20,505 nucleotides of DNA from assembly GCA_964621645.1 (NCBI GenBank), contig CAZUMH010000065.1, positions 1-20,505 on the forward strand, read 5' to 3'. The notes under the pieces were generated by a model, which saw only the letters and a program-made list of their open reading frames with translations, did not search any database and was not told where the DNA came from. The stretch is from CAZUMH01 sp964621645. GTDB taxonomy: Bacteria > Zhuqueibacterota > QNDG01 > JAGLOF01. Positions 6,903 to 14,385 of the stretch are shown here, in pieces (position 1 is the first letter of the stretch; the number at the start of each line of letters is the position of its first letter). A program made the position numbers and the translations under genes.

Positions 6903-7337
6903 ATGAGAGAAACCGGATATATTTGTGATGTTAAGGAAGGGAAAGCGGTGCTAGAGCTCACTGCCGGCGGCGGCTGTAAAAACTGCGCCCTGAACGGTGT
7001 CTGCACCACCAGCGGATCCGATACCCGCAAACTGGAACTCCCATTCGGTGTTCTGGACCTGAAGCGCGGTGACCTGGTAGAGATTGAAACGAGTCCACGC
7101 AGCCGCATCACCGCCGCCTTCCTGGTTTTTATTTTCCCTCTGATCCTCTCTTTCATAGCCTATGAACTTGTCTATGCCTGGAGCGGCAGAAGCGGACTGG
7201 GCCTCACCGCCTTTTTTATTTGTTTCGTACTGGCCGAACTTATTCTGGCGCTGTTTGACCGGCTGGCGGGCCGGGGAATTTTCTTCCAGCCCCGCATTGT
7301 ACGGAAAGTCGGAAAAGCGGACGCGGAGAACCACTAG
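6903..7337 (+). CDS. rseC: RseC-like (SoxR-reducing system) membrane protein
   Basis: A 144-residue protein of the RseC/RsxC-associated family. Its cytosolic N-terminal part carries a cysteine cluster, GGCKNCALNGVC (CxxCx5C) near residues 23-34, typical of RseC. Two membrane segments follow (about 67-84 and 91-108), with a basic C-terminal tail. In E. coli RseC works with RseA/RseB sigma-E regulation or with SoxR reduction; in other bacteria it often sits near rnf genes. Here none of these genes is present and the neighbours are glycosyltransferases and an rRNA methyltransferase, so the role is open. The start ATG 6903 has AAGGA at 6890-6894. An in-frame start at 6690 is only the shadow of the GT2 gene. 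The stop TAG directly abuts the ATG of rlmD. Confidence 0.82.
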   Translation: MRETGYICDVKEGKAVLELTAGGGCKNCALNGVCTTSGSDTRKLELPFGVLDLKRGDLVEIETSPRSRITAAFLVFIFPLILSFIAYELVYAWSGRSGLGLTAFFICFVLAELILALFDRLAGRGIFFQPRIVRKVGKADAENH

Positions 7338-8762
7338 ATGACGGAAACACTCCCTCGCAAAGGCGATATTATCCGCTTGCACATCGATGATCTGGCTTAC
7401 GGGGGCAGGGGACTGGCCCGCCGGGAAGATTTCGTCTGGTTCGTGGAACGGGCCATCCCGGGACAGACAGTACTGGCCCAGGTCAGCCGGCGGTGTAAGA
7501 GCTACGGCGAAGCCTTCCTGCGGGAGGTGGTGGAGGAATCTGAGCACTGGACGGAACCGGCCTGTCCTCACTTCGGTGTCTGCGGCGGCTGCAAGCTGCA
7601 GCATCTCGTCTACGAAAAACAGCTGGAGGCCAAGACGAACCAGGTTGTGGATCTCGTCTCACGCCTTGGTGGGGTGAAGGATATCCCTATGGAACCATCC
7701 CTGCCCGCGCTCGCTCTCTACCGCTACCGCAATAAAATGGAATTCACCTTCTCGGATAATCCCTGGCTCCTCCCGGGAGATCAGGAACCGCGCCCCGAAA
7801 TGGTCCTGGGATTGCATGTGCCCCGCCGTTTCGACAAGGTGCTGGAAATCGATTCCTGCCGTCTCCAGTCGAATTTGGCCGATCAGGTACTGACGGCAGT
7901 ACGGGAGCTCTCCCTGAATTCCGGTCTCTCCCCTTACAATCTGCGCTGGCACCAGGGTTTCTTTCGCTTCCTGGTGCTGCGGGAAGGCTCCGGCAGCGGA
8001 GACTTTATGGTTAACCTGGTTACCTCCGGACAGGAAGGATCCCGGGGTGACCAGGAAGTGGACCTGATAGCGGAACGGCTTTCGGCCCGGATACCCGGTA
8101 TTACCACCTTTGTGCACAGCATCAGCGATCGCTTGGCTCAGGCCGCCTTTAGCGAACGCAGCAGAATTATCTTCGGTCCGGGAATTATCAGGGAAAAGAT
8201 CGGAGAGTGTATCTTTCAGATATCTCCGGACGCCTTTTTCCAGACCAATACCCGTCAGACCGAGACTCTCTTTAACTCCATCGCCCGGCTGGCGGGACTC
8301 AGCGGCCGGGAAACCGTCTACGACCTTTACTGCGGCACCGGGGCCATCGGTATCTTCCTGGCAGGCCGGGCCCGCCGGGTGCTGGGCATCGAAGTGATTG
8401 AGTCTGCGGTGCGTGACGCCCGCCGTAACGCCGCCATCAACAGATTGGAAAATATCGAATTCATTCAGGCGGACATGAAAGACGCCATCCGCGAAAAGGA
8501 CGAGCTGGCCGGGAAATTCGGCTCGCCGGATCTGGTGATTCTCGACCCGCCCCGGGGCGGCACCCATCCCAAAACCGTGACCGATCTGGTGACGCTGCAG
8601 GCACCCCGCCTCATCTACGTTTCCTGCAATCCCTCCATCCTGGCCCGCGACCTGCAGATCCTGCGCGGCTCCGGATACGCCCTCACCGCTCTGCAGCCGG
8701 TGGACATGTTTCCTCACACGGCCCATATCGAAAGCGTGGCCCTGCTGCGGTGGGACGGGTAA
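7338..8762 (+). CDS. rlmD: 23S rRNA (uracil-5-)-methyltransferase RlmD/RumA family
   Basis: A 474-residue SAM-dependent enzyme that methylates C5 of a uridine in 23S rRNA. An N-terminal TRAM domain (about 6-65) is followed by the cysteines expected to hold a [4Fe-4S] cluster: C76, C82 and C85 in CPHFGVCGGC plus C174 in EIDSCRLQ. The C-terminal methyltransferase domain shows VYDLYCGTGAIGIFLAG (327-343), LDPPRGG (402-408) and VSCNPS (428-433, with the nucleophile C430). The length is slightly above E. coli RumA (433). It starts at the base after the rseC stop, so it is the last gene of the GT9-GT2-rseC-rlmD group. Whether the target is U1939 or another position (RlmCD-like enzymes can do both) cannot be told from sequence. 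Confidence 0.92.
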   Translation: MTETLPRKGDIIRLHIDDLAYGGRGLARREDFVWFVERAIPGQTVLAQVSRRCKSYGEAFLREVVEESEHWTEPACPHFGVCGGCKLQHLVYEKQLEAKTNQVVDLVSRLGGVKDIPMEPSLPALALYRYRNKMEFTFSDNPWLLPGDQEPRPEMVLGLHVPRRFDKVLEIDSCRLQSNLADQVLTAVRELSLNSGLSPYNLRWHQGFFRFLVLREGSGSGDFMVNLVTSGQEGSRGDQEVDLIAERLSARIPGITTFVHSISDRLAQAAFSERSRIIFGPGIIREKIGECIFQISPDAFFQTNTRQTETLFNSIARLAGLSGRETVYDLYCGTGAIGIFLAGRARRVLGIEVIESAVRDARRNAAINRLENIEFIQADMKDAIREKDELAGKFGSPDLVILDPPRGGTHPKTVTDLVTLQAPRLIYVSCNPSILARDLQILRGSGYALTALQPVDMFPHTAHIESVALLRWDG

Positions 8763-8831
8763 AGTTACTTTATTCAGGACGAAGACCGTTACACCGTTTC
8801 CCTCATACTCACTGACACGATGGAATTTTAC

Positions 8832-8860
8832 TTGCGTCTCTACCCGGGCCGCCCTATATT
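8832..8860 (+). promoter_or_regulatory. Putative sigma70 promoter of ogt
   Basis: TTGCGT (8832-8837), 17 bases, then TATATT (8855-8860). A start near 8867 would leave a leader of about 27 bases with CGGAG 5 bases before the ogt ATG. The 131-base spacer after rlmD otherwise shows nothing. Confidence 0.55.
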
Positions 8861-8893
8861 CCAGCAATACCTCCCTCTGATAACGGAGATAGA

Positions 8894-9463
8894 ATGGAGA
8901 CGATCTTATACAGTCTTCTCGACACTCCCATAGGCGGAATGCTGCTGGCCTGTTCCTCCCGGGGAGTGGTACGCCTGTACTTCCCCTTTCCCGGAGATAC
9001 GCTCAAGATACTGGAGCGGGAATTCCCGGATTGGGAACTAAAAGAGGACACCGCCGCCATCGCCGGGGCCGCGGCCCAGATACTGGAATACTTCGCCGGC
9101 TCCAGGCGGGAGTTCCGCCTCGCTCTGGATCTGAATCTGACTCCTTTCCGGAGCCGGGTGCTGGAGCTGGTGCGCTCAATCCCCTTCGGCAAAACGGAGA
9201 GCTACGGCTCCCTGGCCCGCCGCCTGGGACGTCCCGGAGCCGCCCGGGCCGTGGGAGGAGCAAACCATGCTAATCCCGTACCCCTGATCATCCCCTGCCA
9301 CCGGGTGGTGGGGAGCGATGGTTCTCTGGTCGGATTCGGAGGCGGTCTGTCCTTAAAAAGAAAATTACTGGACTGGGAAATGGAGGTGCTGCATGCCCAG
9401 GAAGATAATCGTGACCCTGCTCCTGATTTCCCTTGGCATCCTGGCCTGGAGCGGGCTTTTTGA
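8894..9463 (+). CDS. ogt: Methylated-DNA-protein-cysteine methyltransferase (Ogt/AdaB family)
   Basis: A suicide DNA-repair enzyme that takes the methyl group from O6-methylguanine (and O4-methylthymine) onto its own cysteine. The active-site signature IIPCHRVV lies at 132-139 with C135 as acceptor. Before it come the helix-turn-helix part PFGKTESYGSLARRLGRP (97-114) and the arginine-finger segment ARAVGGANHANP (117-128). The N-terminal ribonuclease-H-like domain (1-85) is present but weakly conserved, as usual. The last 20 or so residues (PAPDFPWHPGLERAF) go beyond the normal end and overlap the next gene by 71 bases in another frame. Start ATG 8894 has CGGAG upstream. No Ada regulatory domain is attached. 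Confidence 0.93.
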   Translation: METILYSLLDTPIGGMLLACSSRGVVRLYFPFPGDTLKILEREFPDWELKEDTAAIAGAAAQILEYFAGSRREFRLALDLNLTPFRSRVLELVRSIPFGKTESYGSLARRLGRPGAARAVGGANHANPVPLIIPCHRVVGSDGSLVGFGGGLSLKRKLLDWEMEVLHAQEDNRDPAPDFPWHPGLERAF

Positions 9464-10319
9464 TCGCATCGTCATCGGCAAGACCTTTCTGCACACAGTG
9501 GACCGCCGGGCGGAGAAGTACTACAACGCCTCTCTGGGCCGGGCTCTGGTGACCTATGGCGTGGTCCGGGGCATCAATGCCGTGATCTCGGTGATCCAGG
9601 GAAGCGACATCTCCCTCTCCCCCGCCGGTATGGGCATCACCCTGGCGGCGGGAGAGATCCTCGATCCCCTTAACGACCTGATCGAACGCTTTTCCTGGAT
9701 CATTTTGGTGGCCGTCACCTCCTTGGGGATACAGAAGATCCTGCTGCCCATCACTGCCTGGATCGGTTTCACCCTGCTGCTGGGCGCGGCCTCCTGGGCC
9801 CTGGCCCTCTCCCTCTGGCTGCCCCGCCTGAAAAATGTGGAGATCCTGCCCCTGGGGCTGCGGCTCCTCCTGCTGGCGCTCATCCTGCGCTACGCCCTGC
9901 CGCTCACGGCCTGGGCCACCAGCAGCATCGATTCTCTCTTTCTGCAGCCGGAATACACCCAGGCCTCCGCCACGCTGGAGACGGCCGCCGCCGGATTGGA
10001 AGATGAGAAGGCGACGATACATCCCGGCCAGGATAATTCTCTCTTACAGCGTTTTAAAAACCTGCTGCAGAGCGCCGAAAAAACGGTGGCACTGGAAAAG
10101 CGCATCGAAAGCGTCAAATCCACAGTGGGCGGCTATATCGACCGGGTGGTCGATCTCATCGTCATCTTCCTGCTACAGACCATTATCATCCCTGTCGCGG
10201 TGCTGTTTCTCCTGCTCAAGGGATTGGGCTGGATCCTGCGGCTCGATCTGGTGAACTACCTGCATCCTCCCGCGGGAGGGCTTCACGGCAGGAGAAAGAT
10301 CGTTTCACGCGGCTCCTGA
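9393..10319 (+). CDS. Uncharacterised multi-pass membrane protein
   Basis: I do not recognise a characterised family. The 308 residues begin with a signal-like hydrophobic segment (4-22). A conserved-looking soluble part follows (30-100) with RALVTYGVVRGINAVIS and the acidic DPLNDLIERFSW. Hydrophobic segments then lie at about 101-141, which could be two passes, and at 151-174. Next is a polar, helical, charged stretch (180-250) that looks like coiled coil, and finally a hydrophobic segment at 253-282. The tail is basic and proline-rich. The start ATG 9393 is supported by GGAGG at 9382-9386, which lies inside ogt, so the two genes overlap by 71 bases and are likely co-transcribed. An inner-membrane protein of unknown role is the safest call. 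Confidence 0.8.
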   Translation: MPRKIIVTLLLISLGILAWSGLFDRIVIGKTFLHTVDRRAEKYYNASLGRALVTYGVVRGINAVISVIQGSDISLSPAGMGITLAAGEILDPLNDLIERFSWIILVAVTSLGIQKILLPITAWIGFTLLLGAASWALALSLWLPRLKNVEILPLGLRLLLLALILRYALPLTAWATSSIDSLFLQPEYTQASATLETAAAGLEDEKATIHPGQDNSLLQRFKNLLQSAEKTVALEKRIESVKSTVGGYIDRVVDLIVIFLLQTIIIPVAVLFLLLKGLGWILRLDLVNYLHPPAGGLHGRRKIVSRGS

Positions 10320-10340
10320 AGATAATCCGGCCGGCTGTAA

Positions 10341-10378
10341 ATAAAAGAGCGGGACATTACTGTGTCCCGCTCTTTTAT
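10341..10378. terminator. Bidirectional rho-independent terminator
   Basis: ATAAAAGAGCGGGACA (10341-10356) and its perfect reverse complement (10363-10378) form a 16-bp stem around a 6-base loop. The A-rich side and the T-rich side give a U-run in both transcripts. It lies between the converging membrane-protein gene (ending 10319) and the lipoprotein gene (ending 10411), so it can end both. Confidence 0.92.
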
Positions 10379-10410
10379 CGATGGATGTGTCATCAGCGTC
10401 CCGGGAAGGA

Positions 10411-11508
10411 TCAATTTTCCTTTTTCCTCCCGGGAGAACGCAGCAGGGGCAGGAAGATGAAACAGAGAAGACCGATGACAAGAACAGCGCCCAGGATCAC
10501 GGCCCAGAGATTCACCCGTCGCGATTCGGCCCACATGGTGTAGTCGGCCACGATGAAATATTCCGGACTGACCTTCCAGGAGGCGGTGTTCCCCTCAAGG
10601 GTCTCACAGTTGGAGTCGATGATTATCCCCGGCATCTTCACCGCGTTGAGGTAGGAATCTCCCGATACCTTGGATTGGAATTCCAACTCATTCTCCACTG
10701 ATTTAAGGGCTGCCAGAATACCATCCTCGTACTGCCGGACCGTACTCTGACCAAGCACCGGGCCGCAGGCGCTCAGGAACGATTCATTGGTGGATTCCTG
10801 TTTTTCTGCCTCCTGGATGACACTCCTGTAAAGCTCCATTTTTCGGGAATCGAGTCTCTTACTGAAAGATTCATCCCCCTTTTCCTCGGCCAGCTTCTGG
10901 AGATTAAGGAAGAACTCCTCGAACATGCACCGCATCTCCCACGCCCCGAAACGCTCGTCCACCGTGGCGGAGTCAATGCGGGTGTCGGATTCACCGTTAC
11001 GGAAGGTTTTGGAAATATCTATGTCGACATCTTTCTTGTCCTCATGCTGAAAATGGATGCTCAGCTCCGCCGGGGAGAGGTAATCATAGATGGATACTTC
11101 CACAAAGGGACTGTAACGCCGGTAGGTCTCTTCATACCGGTAGTAGGTCTGAAACAGGCGGAACTTTTTCTGCAGACGGACCTCGATGCCGATTTTATCC
11201 TCTCCTTCGCCGGCATGCTTCAGGGCCTGATTCAGATCCTTAATCGTTTGAAAATTACGCTCCAGAGAATAGATGAAATCTTTGTCCGACGCGGTGTCCC
11301 TTCCGGTGCTGACCGTCCAGCCCTCCTCCCCGGGCAGAGGGTAGACCGTGTCCCGGATGGAGCTGGAATCACCCTGAACGCTGATAGAACGCACCAGGGA
11401 ACCGTCCGGATGTATCGTGGTCCTGGTGGAAATGATCTTGCAGGAAGAGAACAGAACCACCATAACCGTGAGAATCATGGTGAAAACATGGATTGATTTT
11501 ATCTTCAT
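10411..11508 (-). CDS. Uncharacterised lipoprotein with C-terminal membrane anchor
   Basis: I do not recognise a known family. The 365 residues start with a signal peptide ending in VVLFSSCK, a fair lipobox with C23 as the lipid-bearing cysteine. This is followed by a beta-rich part beginning TTIHPDGSLVRSISVQG. The middle (about 195-290) is charged and helical, and a strong transmembrane segment near 334-355 precedes a basic tail (RSPGRKKEN). The likely layout is a periplasmic domain tied at both ends to the inner membrane. The start ATG 11508 has GGGAGG 6 bases upstream. It lies 23 bases after the anti-sigma gene and is the last gene of the ECF sigma operon, so it may be the input or output of that signal route. 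That link is inferred from position only. Confidence 0.8.
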   Translation of the reverse strand: MKIKSIHVFTMILTVMVVLFSSCKIISTRTTIHPDGSLVRSISVQGDSSSIRDTVYPLPGEEGWTVSTGRDTASDKDFIYSLERNFQTIKDLNQALKHAGEGEDKIGIEVRLQKKFRLFQTYYRYEETYRRYSPFVEVSIYDYLSPAELSIHFQHEDKKDVDIDISKTFRNGESDTRIDSATVDERFGAWEMRCMFEEFFLNLQKLAEEKGDESFSKRLDSRKMELYRSVIQEAEKQESTNESFLSACGPVLGQSTVRQYEDGILAALKSVENELEFQSKVSGDSYLNAVKMPGIIIDSNCETLEGNTASWKVSPEYFIVADYTMWAESRRVNLWAVILGAVLVIGLLCFIFLPLLRSPGRKKEN

Positions 11509-11531
11509 GGCAACCTCCCTTAGTATAGTAT

Positions 11532-12128
11532 CTACTGTATCATATGGCGTCGTGACGGCTTCGCACTCCCTGGATGGATAGAAGGAAAGATCTTGAATCC
11601 GGCCGGCAGCCGGTTATAATATCGTTTAATCAGCTCCGCCGTCAGGGGTACCTTATCACCTATCTCCAGTTGGGAGAGGAATGAATTCCATCTTCCCTGG
11701 GATGTACGGGTGGAGGCGGTGATGAAATAGGATCCGCGTTCTGACAGCTGTCTCTCCAGCTGCTGCAGCTTTCTGGCATTGTCGATCTCCTGGACGAAGA
11801 AAAAGCCGACCAGAAAGATCACCAGCCCCGACAGGACGAGGCGCAGCGGACGGGCCGGGATGGCGGGAGCAGGAATGTTGATGCGTGTGGATGGATTCAG
11901 CCCGGACATAATCGCTTCGGTCAGGAGGCGGTCCTCCCGGGGAAGGGCATCGGATGTTTCGGCTTGCTCCAGAAACATTCGGGTCTCTTTTACAGCGGCG
12001 GCTTCACTGCGGCAGTAAGGACAGGTCTCGAGACGCTGTCTCTTTTCGGCTTCCCGGGGCGTCAGCTCTCCCTCTCCAAAGAGGTAGAGCAGCCGCCGGT
12101 GGCCTCTGTGTCTCAATTTATCAAACAT
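11532..12128 (-). CDS. Membrane-bound anti-sigma factor (zf-HC2-like, degenerate)
   Basis: A 198-residue single-pass protein that should hold the ECF sigma factor encoded just upstream inactive at the membrane. The cytosolic N-terminal part resembles a zinc-binding anti-sigma domain: RRLLYLFGEGELTPREAEKR followed by ETCPYC (C36, C39). In the usual HxxxCxxC motif the His is replaced by Arg (R32), so zinc binding may be lost or altered. A transmembrane helix lies at about 96-113, then about 85 periplasmic residues with a short helix (115-131) and no recognised domain. The ATG at 12128 is preferred because GAGAGGA stands 7 bases before it; a TTG at 12146 would extend it by 6 residues. It overlaps the sigma gene by 8 bases. 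Confidence 0.83.
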   Translation of the reverse strand: MFDKLRHRGHRRLLYLFGEGELTPREAEKRQRLETCPYCRSEAAAVKETRMFLEQAETSDALPREDRLLTEAIMSGLNPSTRINIPAPAIPARPLRLVLSGLVIFLVGFFFVQEIDNARKLQQLERQLSERGSYFITASTRTSQGRWNSFLSQLEIGDKVPLTAELIKRYYNRLPAGFKIFPSIHPGSAKPSRRHMIQ

Positions 12129-12675
12129 GGGTAATTCCTCTCTCAATCAACAGTTCCTTCAGGGCGCGACGGGCCAGATAAAGGTTGGATTTAACCGCTC
12201 CCTCCCGCATCTTCAGCATGCTTCCGGTCTCCTGCACGCTGAGGTGTTCTATATCCCGCAGCACAAAAACGGCCCGCTGCCGGGGGGAGAGCTGTTCGCA
12301 CAGTTCCGTGATGATACGTCTGGTTTCCTCCCCTTCCTGAGCACGCGCCGGGTCCGATCCTCCTGTGGAATCCGGTCTCTCCGCCGTCAGGAGATGCTCC
12401 CGTTTTTTCTTCGCTGTTTTAAGGATATCGAGGCAAATATTGGTGACAATACGATATAACCAGGTGGAAAAATTTCGGCCCGGATCGATCTTTTCGCGAT
12501 GGTGCCAGACCCGGATAAAACTCTCCTGCACCGCATCCCGGGCCTCTTCCTTGTTGAGAAGCAGCCGGGAAGCGAGATGAAGCGCGTAGGGCTGGTAGCG
12601 CACCACAAGATCCCGGAACGCTCTCTGATCACCTTTCCGGCACGCCTGCAGCAGTCTTTTTTCAGTTTTGTCCAA
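12121..12675 (-). CDS. ECF-type RNA polymerase sigma factor (sigma-70 family)
   Basis: A 184-residue group 4 sigma factor that redirects RNA polymerase to a small set of promoters when released by its anti-sigma factor. Region 2 is seen in EEARDAVQESFIRVWHH and FSTWLYRIVTNICLDILK (about 42-86). A linker rich in Glu and Arg (90-118) follows. Region 4 contains LSPRQRAVFVLRDIEHLSVQ and the helix-turn-helix EGAVKSNLYLARRALKEL. No extra C-terminal domain is present. Translation appears to start at TTG 12675, with GGGAG 7 bases before it; no ATG or GTG fits better. It is the first gene of the sigma/anti-sigma/lipoprotein operon and is read from a housekeeping-like promoter. The ECF subgroup is not determined. 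Confidence 0.93.
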   Translation of the reverse strand: MDKTEKRLLQACRKGDQRAFRDLVVRYQPYALHLASRLLLNKEEARDAVQESFIRVWHHREKIDPGRNFSTWLYRIVTNICLDILKTAKKKREHLLTAERPDSTGGSDPARAQEGEETRRIITELCEQLSPRQRAVFVLRDIEHLSVQETGSMLKMREGAVKSNLYLARRALKELLIERGITHV

Positions 12676-12710
12676 TGAATATCTCCCGATATTTCCCTCG
12701 ATCTCTGTTA

Positions 12711-12739
12711 ATGATACGAATTCAGGATAAAAAGGTCAA
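12711..12739 (-). promoter_or_regulatory. Promoter of the ECF sigma operon
   Basis: On the minus strand, TTGACC (12739-12734), a 17-base spacer and TATCAT (12716-12711). The start would fall near 12704, about 29 bases before the TTG start codon. It matches the housekeeping consensus well. The rest of the 221-base spacer up to fetB shows no gene and only a weak 5-bp hairpin. Confidence 0.7.
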
Positions 12740-12896
12740 AAAATAAAATCGTCATCATCCTTCATTGCAAGGAGGACAGATATCCGAAGGAAAGGCCGGC
12801 TGTATTTCAATCATCTGCTCATTGGAATGAGGGGAAAATCGTGTCGTCATCTTTCTTGGAGCCGGGAGGGCGGGGATAAGAGCAAGACCGGATGGT

Positions 12897-13691
12897 TCAG
12901 CGCTTTTTGCGGAAGAGATCCTCCCTGAGATTGCCGAAGCTGTCAAAACTGCGCCTCAGGGAGAAGGTGATAGAAAGGATTACCGTGACGCTGGAAAGGA
13001 CGAAGATGGAACTCATGATGGCGATCTGATAGGCGATAGCCGTATTGGGCGAAGCGCCGCCCAGAATCTGTCCCGTCATCATGCCGGGAAGGAATACCAG
13101 CCCCATAGTGGCCATGGTGGCGATCATGGGCCTGAGAGCGGCCCTCAACCCCCGCCTGATATGGGGCAGGGCTGCCTCGAACACCGTGGCACCGGCGGCC
13201 AGACGGTACTGATACCGCTGCTTATTGCGGTTGATATCCTGATAGAAATTGGAAAGGCCGATGATATTCCCCCGCAGGGAGTTGCCCAGAAACATTCCGC
13301 CGATGACCACAAAATACTTCGCCTCCAGAACCCGCTCCAGGCGCAGGACTGCGCCGGTGAAATAGAGGAGCATGCAGAAAACCGAAAGGAGCAGAGAGGT
13401 AAAGACGGGTCCCAGCATCAGGCGGGATGAGAGCTCGCTGTTCTTGATCACGGTGAAAGAGGCGGCAACTACCATCACCAGGACCCAGGCGACGTTGACC
13501 AGTTCATTATTGAGACGGAAGAGCAGGGTAAGGTAGAAGCCCATGAGGAAAAGCTGCACTATCATACGCAGTACAGAGATCAGGATGGAACGCGCCAGAT
13601 CCAGACGCAGAAAACGGTTCAGCCCCAGTGGAATGAGCAGAAGAAGTAGACAGACGCCCAGGGAAAGGGAGGTTATTTCCTGCGGTCCCAT
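12897..13691 (-). CDS. fetB: ABC exporter permease, FetB (YbbM/UPF0014) family
   Basis: An inner-membrane permease of 264 residues with about seven hydrophobic helices, close to the 259 of E. coli FetB. Seen are the N-terminal helix LSLGVCLLLLLIPLGLNRFL, the RSILISVLRMIVQLFLMGFYL pair of helices, and GGMFLGNSLRG in the middle. Near the end comes the conserved MGLVFLPGMMTGQILGGASP (about 195-214), typical of this family. E. coli FetAB exports iron and helps peroxide resistance; related proteins in plants (STAR2/ALS3) deal with aluminium. Metal export is therefore likely but the substrate is not proven. Its ATG shares one base with the fetA stop (TGATG), so the two are coupled. No terminator with a good T-run follows. 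Confidence 0.92.
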   Translation of the reverse strand: MGPQEITSLSLGVCLLLLLIPLGLNRFLRLDLARSILISVLRMIVQLFLMGFYLTLLFRLNNELVNVAWVLVMVVAASFTVIKNSELSSRLMLGPVFTSLLLSVFCMLLYFTGAVLRLERVLEAKYFVVIGGMFLGNSLRGNIIGLSNFYQDINRNKQRYQYRLAAGATVFEAALPHIRRGLRAALRPMIATMATMGLVFLPGMMTGQILGGASPNTAIAYQIAIMSSIFVLSSVTVILSITFSLRRSFDSFGNLREDLFRKKR

Positions 13692-14323
13692 CAGTGCGCC
13701 CCCAGAATTATCCGGCGCGCCTGTCCTTCTGTACGCCAGGCGCCATCGTGTGAGATCGCCAGTACGGTCCAGCGGGGATGGGTGAGGAAAAAACGTGCTA
13801 CTTTACGCTTCAAATCACCATCAAGTGAGGCGGTGGCCTCGTCCAGGAGAAAGATATCCCGCCGCAGCAACAGCGCCGCCAGGATAGCGACACGCTGCTT
13901 TTCTCCACCGGAAAGGCTGGTGTAATCCTCAGTCAGAAGGGAACGATCCAGCTCCAGGAATTCGAGATGAGCTGCCAGTTCCTCTTCATCCCATTCCAGG
14001 TGCCGATTGCTCCGGAAGGAGAAAAAAAGCCGCAGCATCTCCTCCACCGGCCCTTCGCCGATGTCCAAATCCTGGCTTACATAGGCCGTCCGCTGTCTGA
14101 GTTCCCAGATAAGGGAGTGGTCCAGGGAACGACCCTGGAAAATAACTTCTCCCGTTTCAGGACGGATGAATCCAAGCAGCATCCTGAAAAGAGAGGATTT
14201 GCCCACGCCCGACTTTCCGCTGATGACAACTTTCTCCCCCTGTTCCACACCGGCGGTAAAATCTCGCAGCACCGGTTTGCCGGAGAAGGAAAGAAAGATG
14301 TTCTCAAAGGTGATGATTGAAAT
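13691..14323 (-). CDS. fetA: ABC transporter ATPase, FetA (YbbL) family, probable ATT start
   Basis: The ATPase partner of the FetB permease. In the 210-residue reading, Walker A GKSGVGKSS is at 36-44, the Q-loop at Q84, the signature LSGGEKQRV at 137-145, Walker B DIFLLDE at 156-162 and the switch His at H192. The sequence reads as a normal ABC N-terminus (SIITFENIFLSFSGKPVLR) only if translation starts at ATT 14323. Upstream of it lies AGGAG with 7-base spacing, and a TGA at 14353-14351 blocks longer forms. No ATG, GTG or TTG lies in frame between that stop and GTG 14272. Starting at GTG 14272 would remove the first strand and the A-loop aromatic region. ATT initiation is rare but known (infC). 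It follows the TPR gene after 62 bases. Confidence 0.85.
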   Translation of the reverse strand: MSIITFENIFLSFSGKPVLRDFTAGVEQGEKVVISGKSGVGKSSLFRMLLGFIRPETGEVIFQGRSLDHSLIWELRQRTAYVSQDLDIGEGPVEEMLRLFFSFRSNRHLEWDEEELAAHLEFLELDRSLLTEDYTSLSGGEKQRVAILAALLLRRDIFLLDEATASLDGDLKRKVARFFLTHPRWTVLAISHDGAWRTEGQARRIILGAH

Positions 14324-14330
14324 GGCGTTT

Positions 14331-14335
14331 CTCCT
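14331..14335 (-). promoter_or_regulatory. Ribosome binding site pointing to an ATT start for fetA
   Basis: AGGAG on the minus strand ends 7 bases before ATT (14323-14321), an ideal distance. It is the only good Shine-Dalgarno near the gene start; GTG 14272 has none at the right distance. Confidence 0.65.
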
Positions 14336-14359
14336 GCTTCCGGACTTGTATCAGACCAT

Positions 14360-14377
14360 TCCCGGTTTCAGCCGGGA
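14360..14377. repeat. Short hairpin between the TPR gene and fetA
   Basis: TCCCGG and CCGGGA form a perfect 6-bp stem around CTGAAA on the minus strand. No T-run follows, so it is more likely an attenuator or mRNA-stability element than a terminator. Confidence 0.45.
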
Positions 14378-14385
14378 TACTCTTT

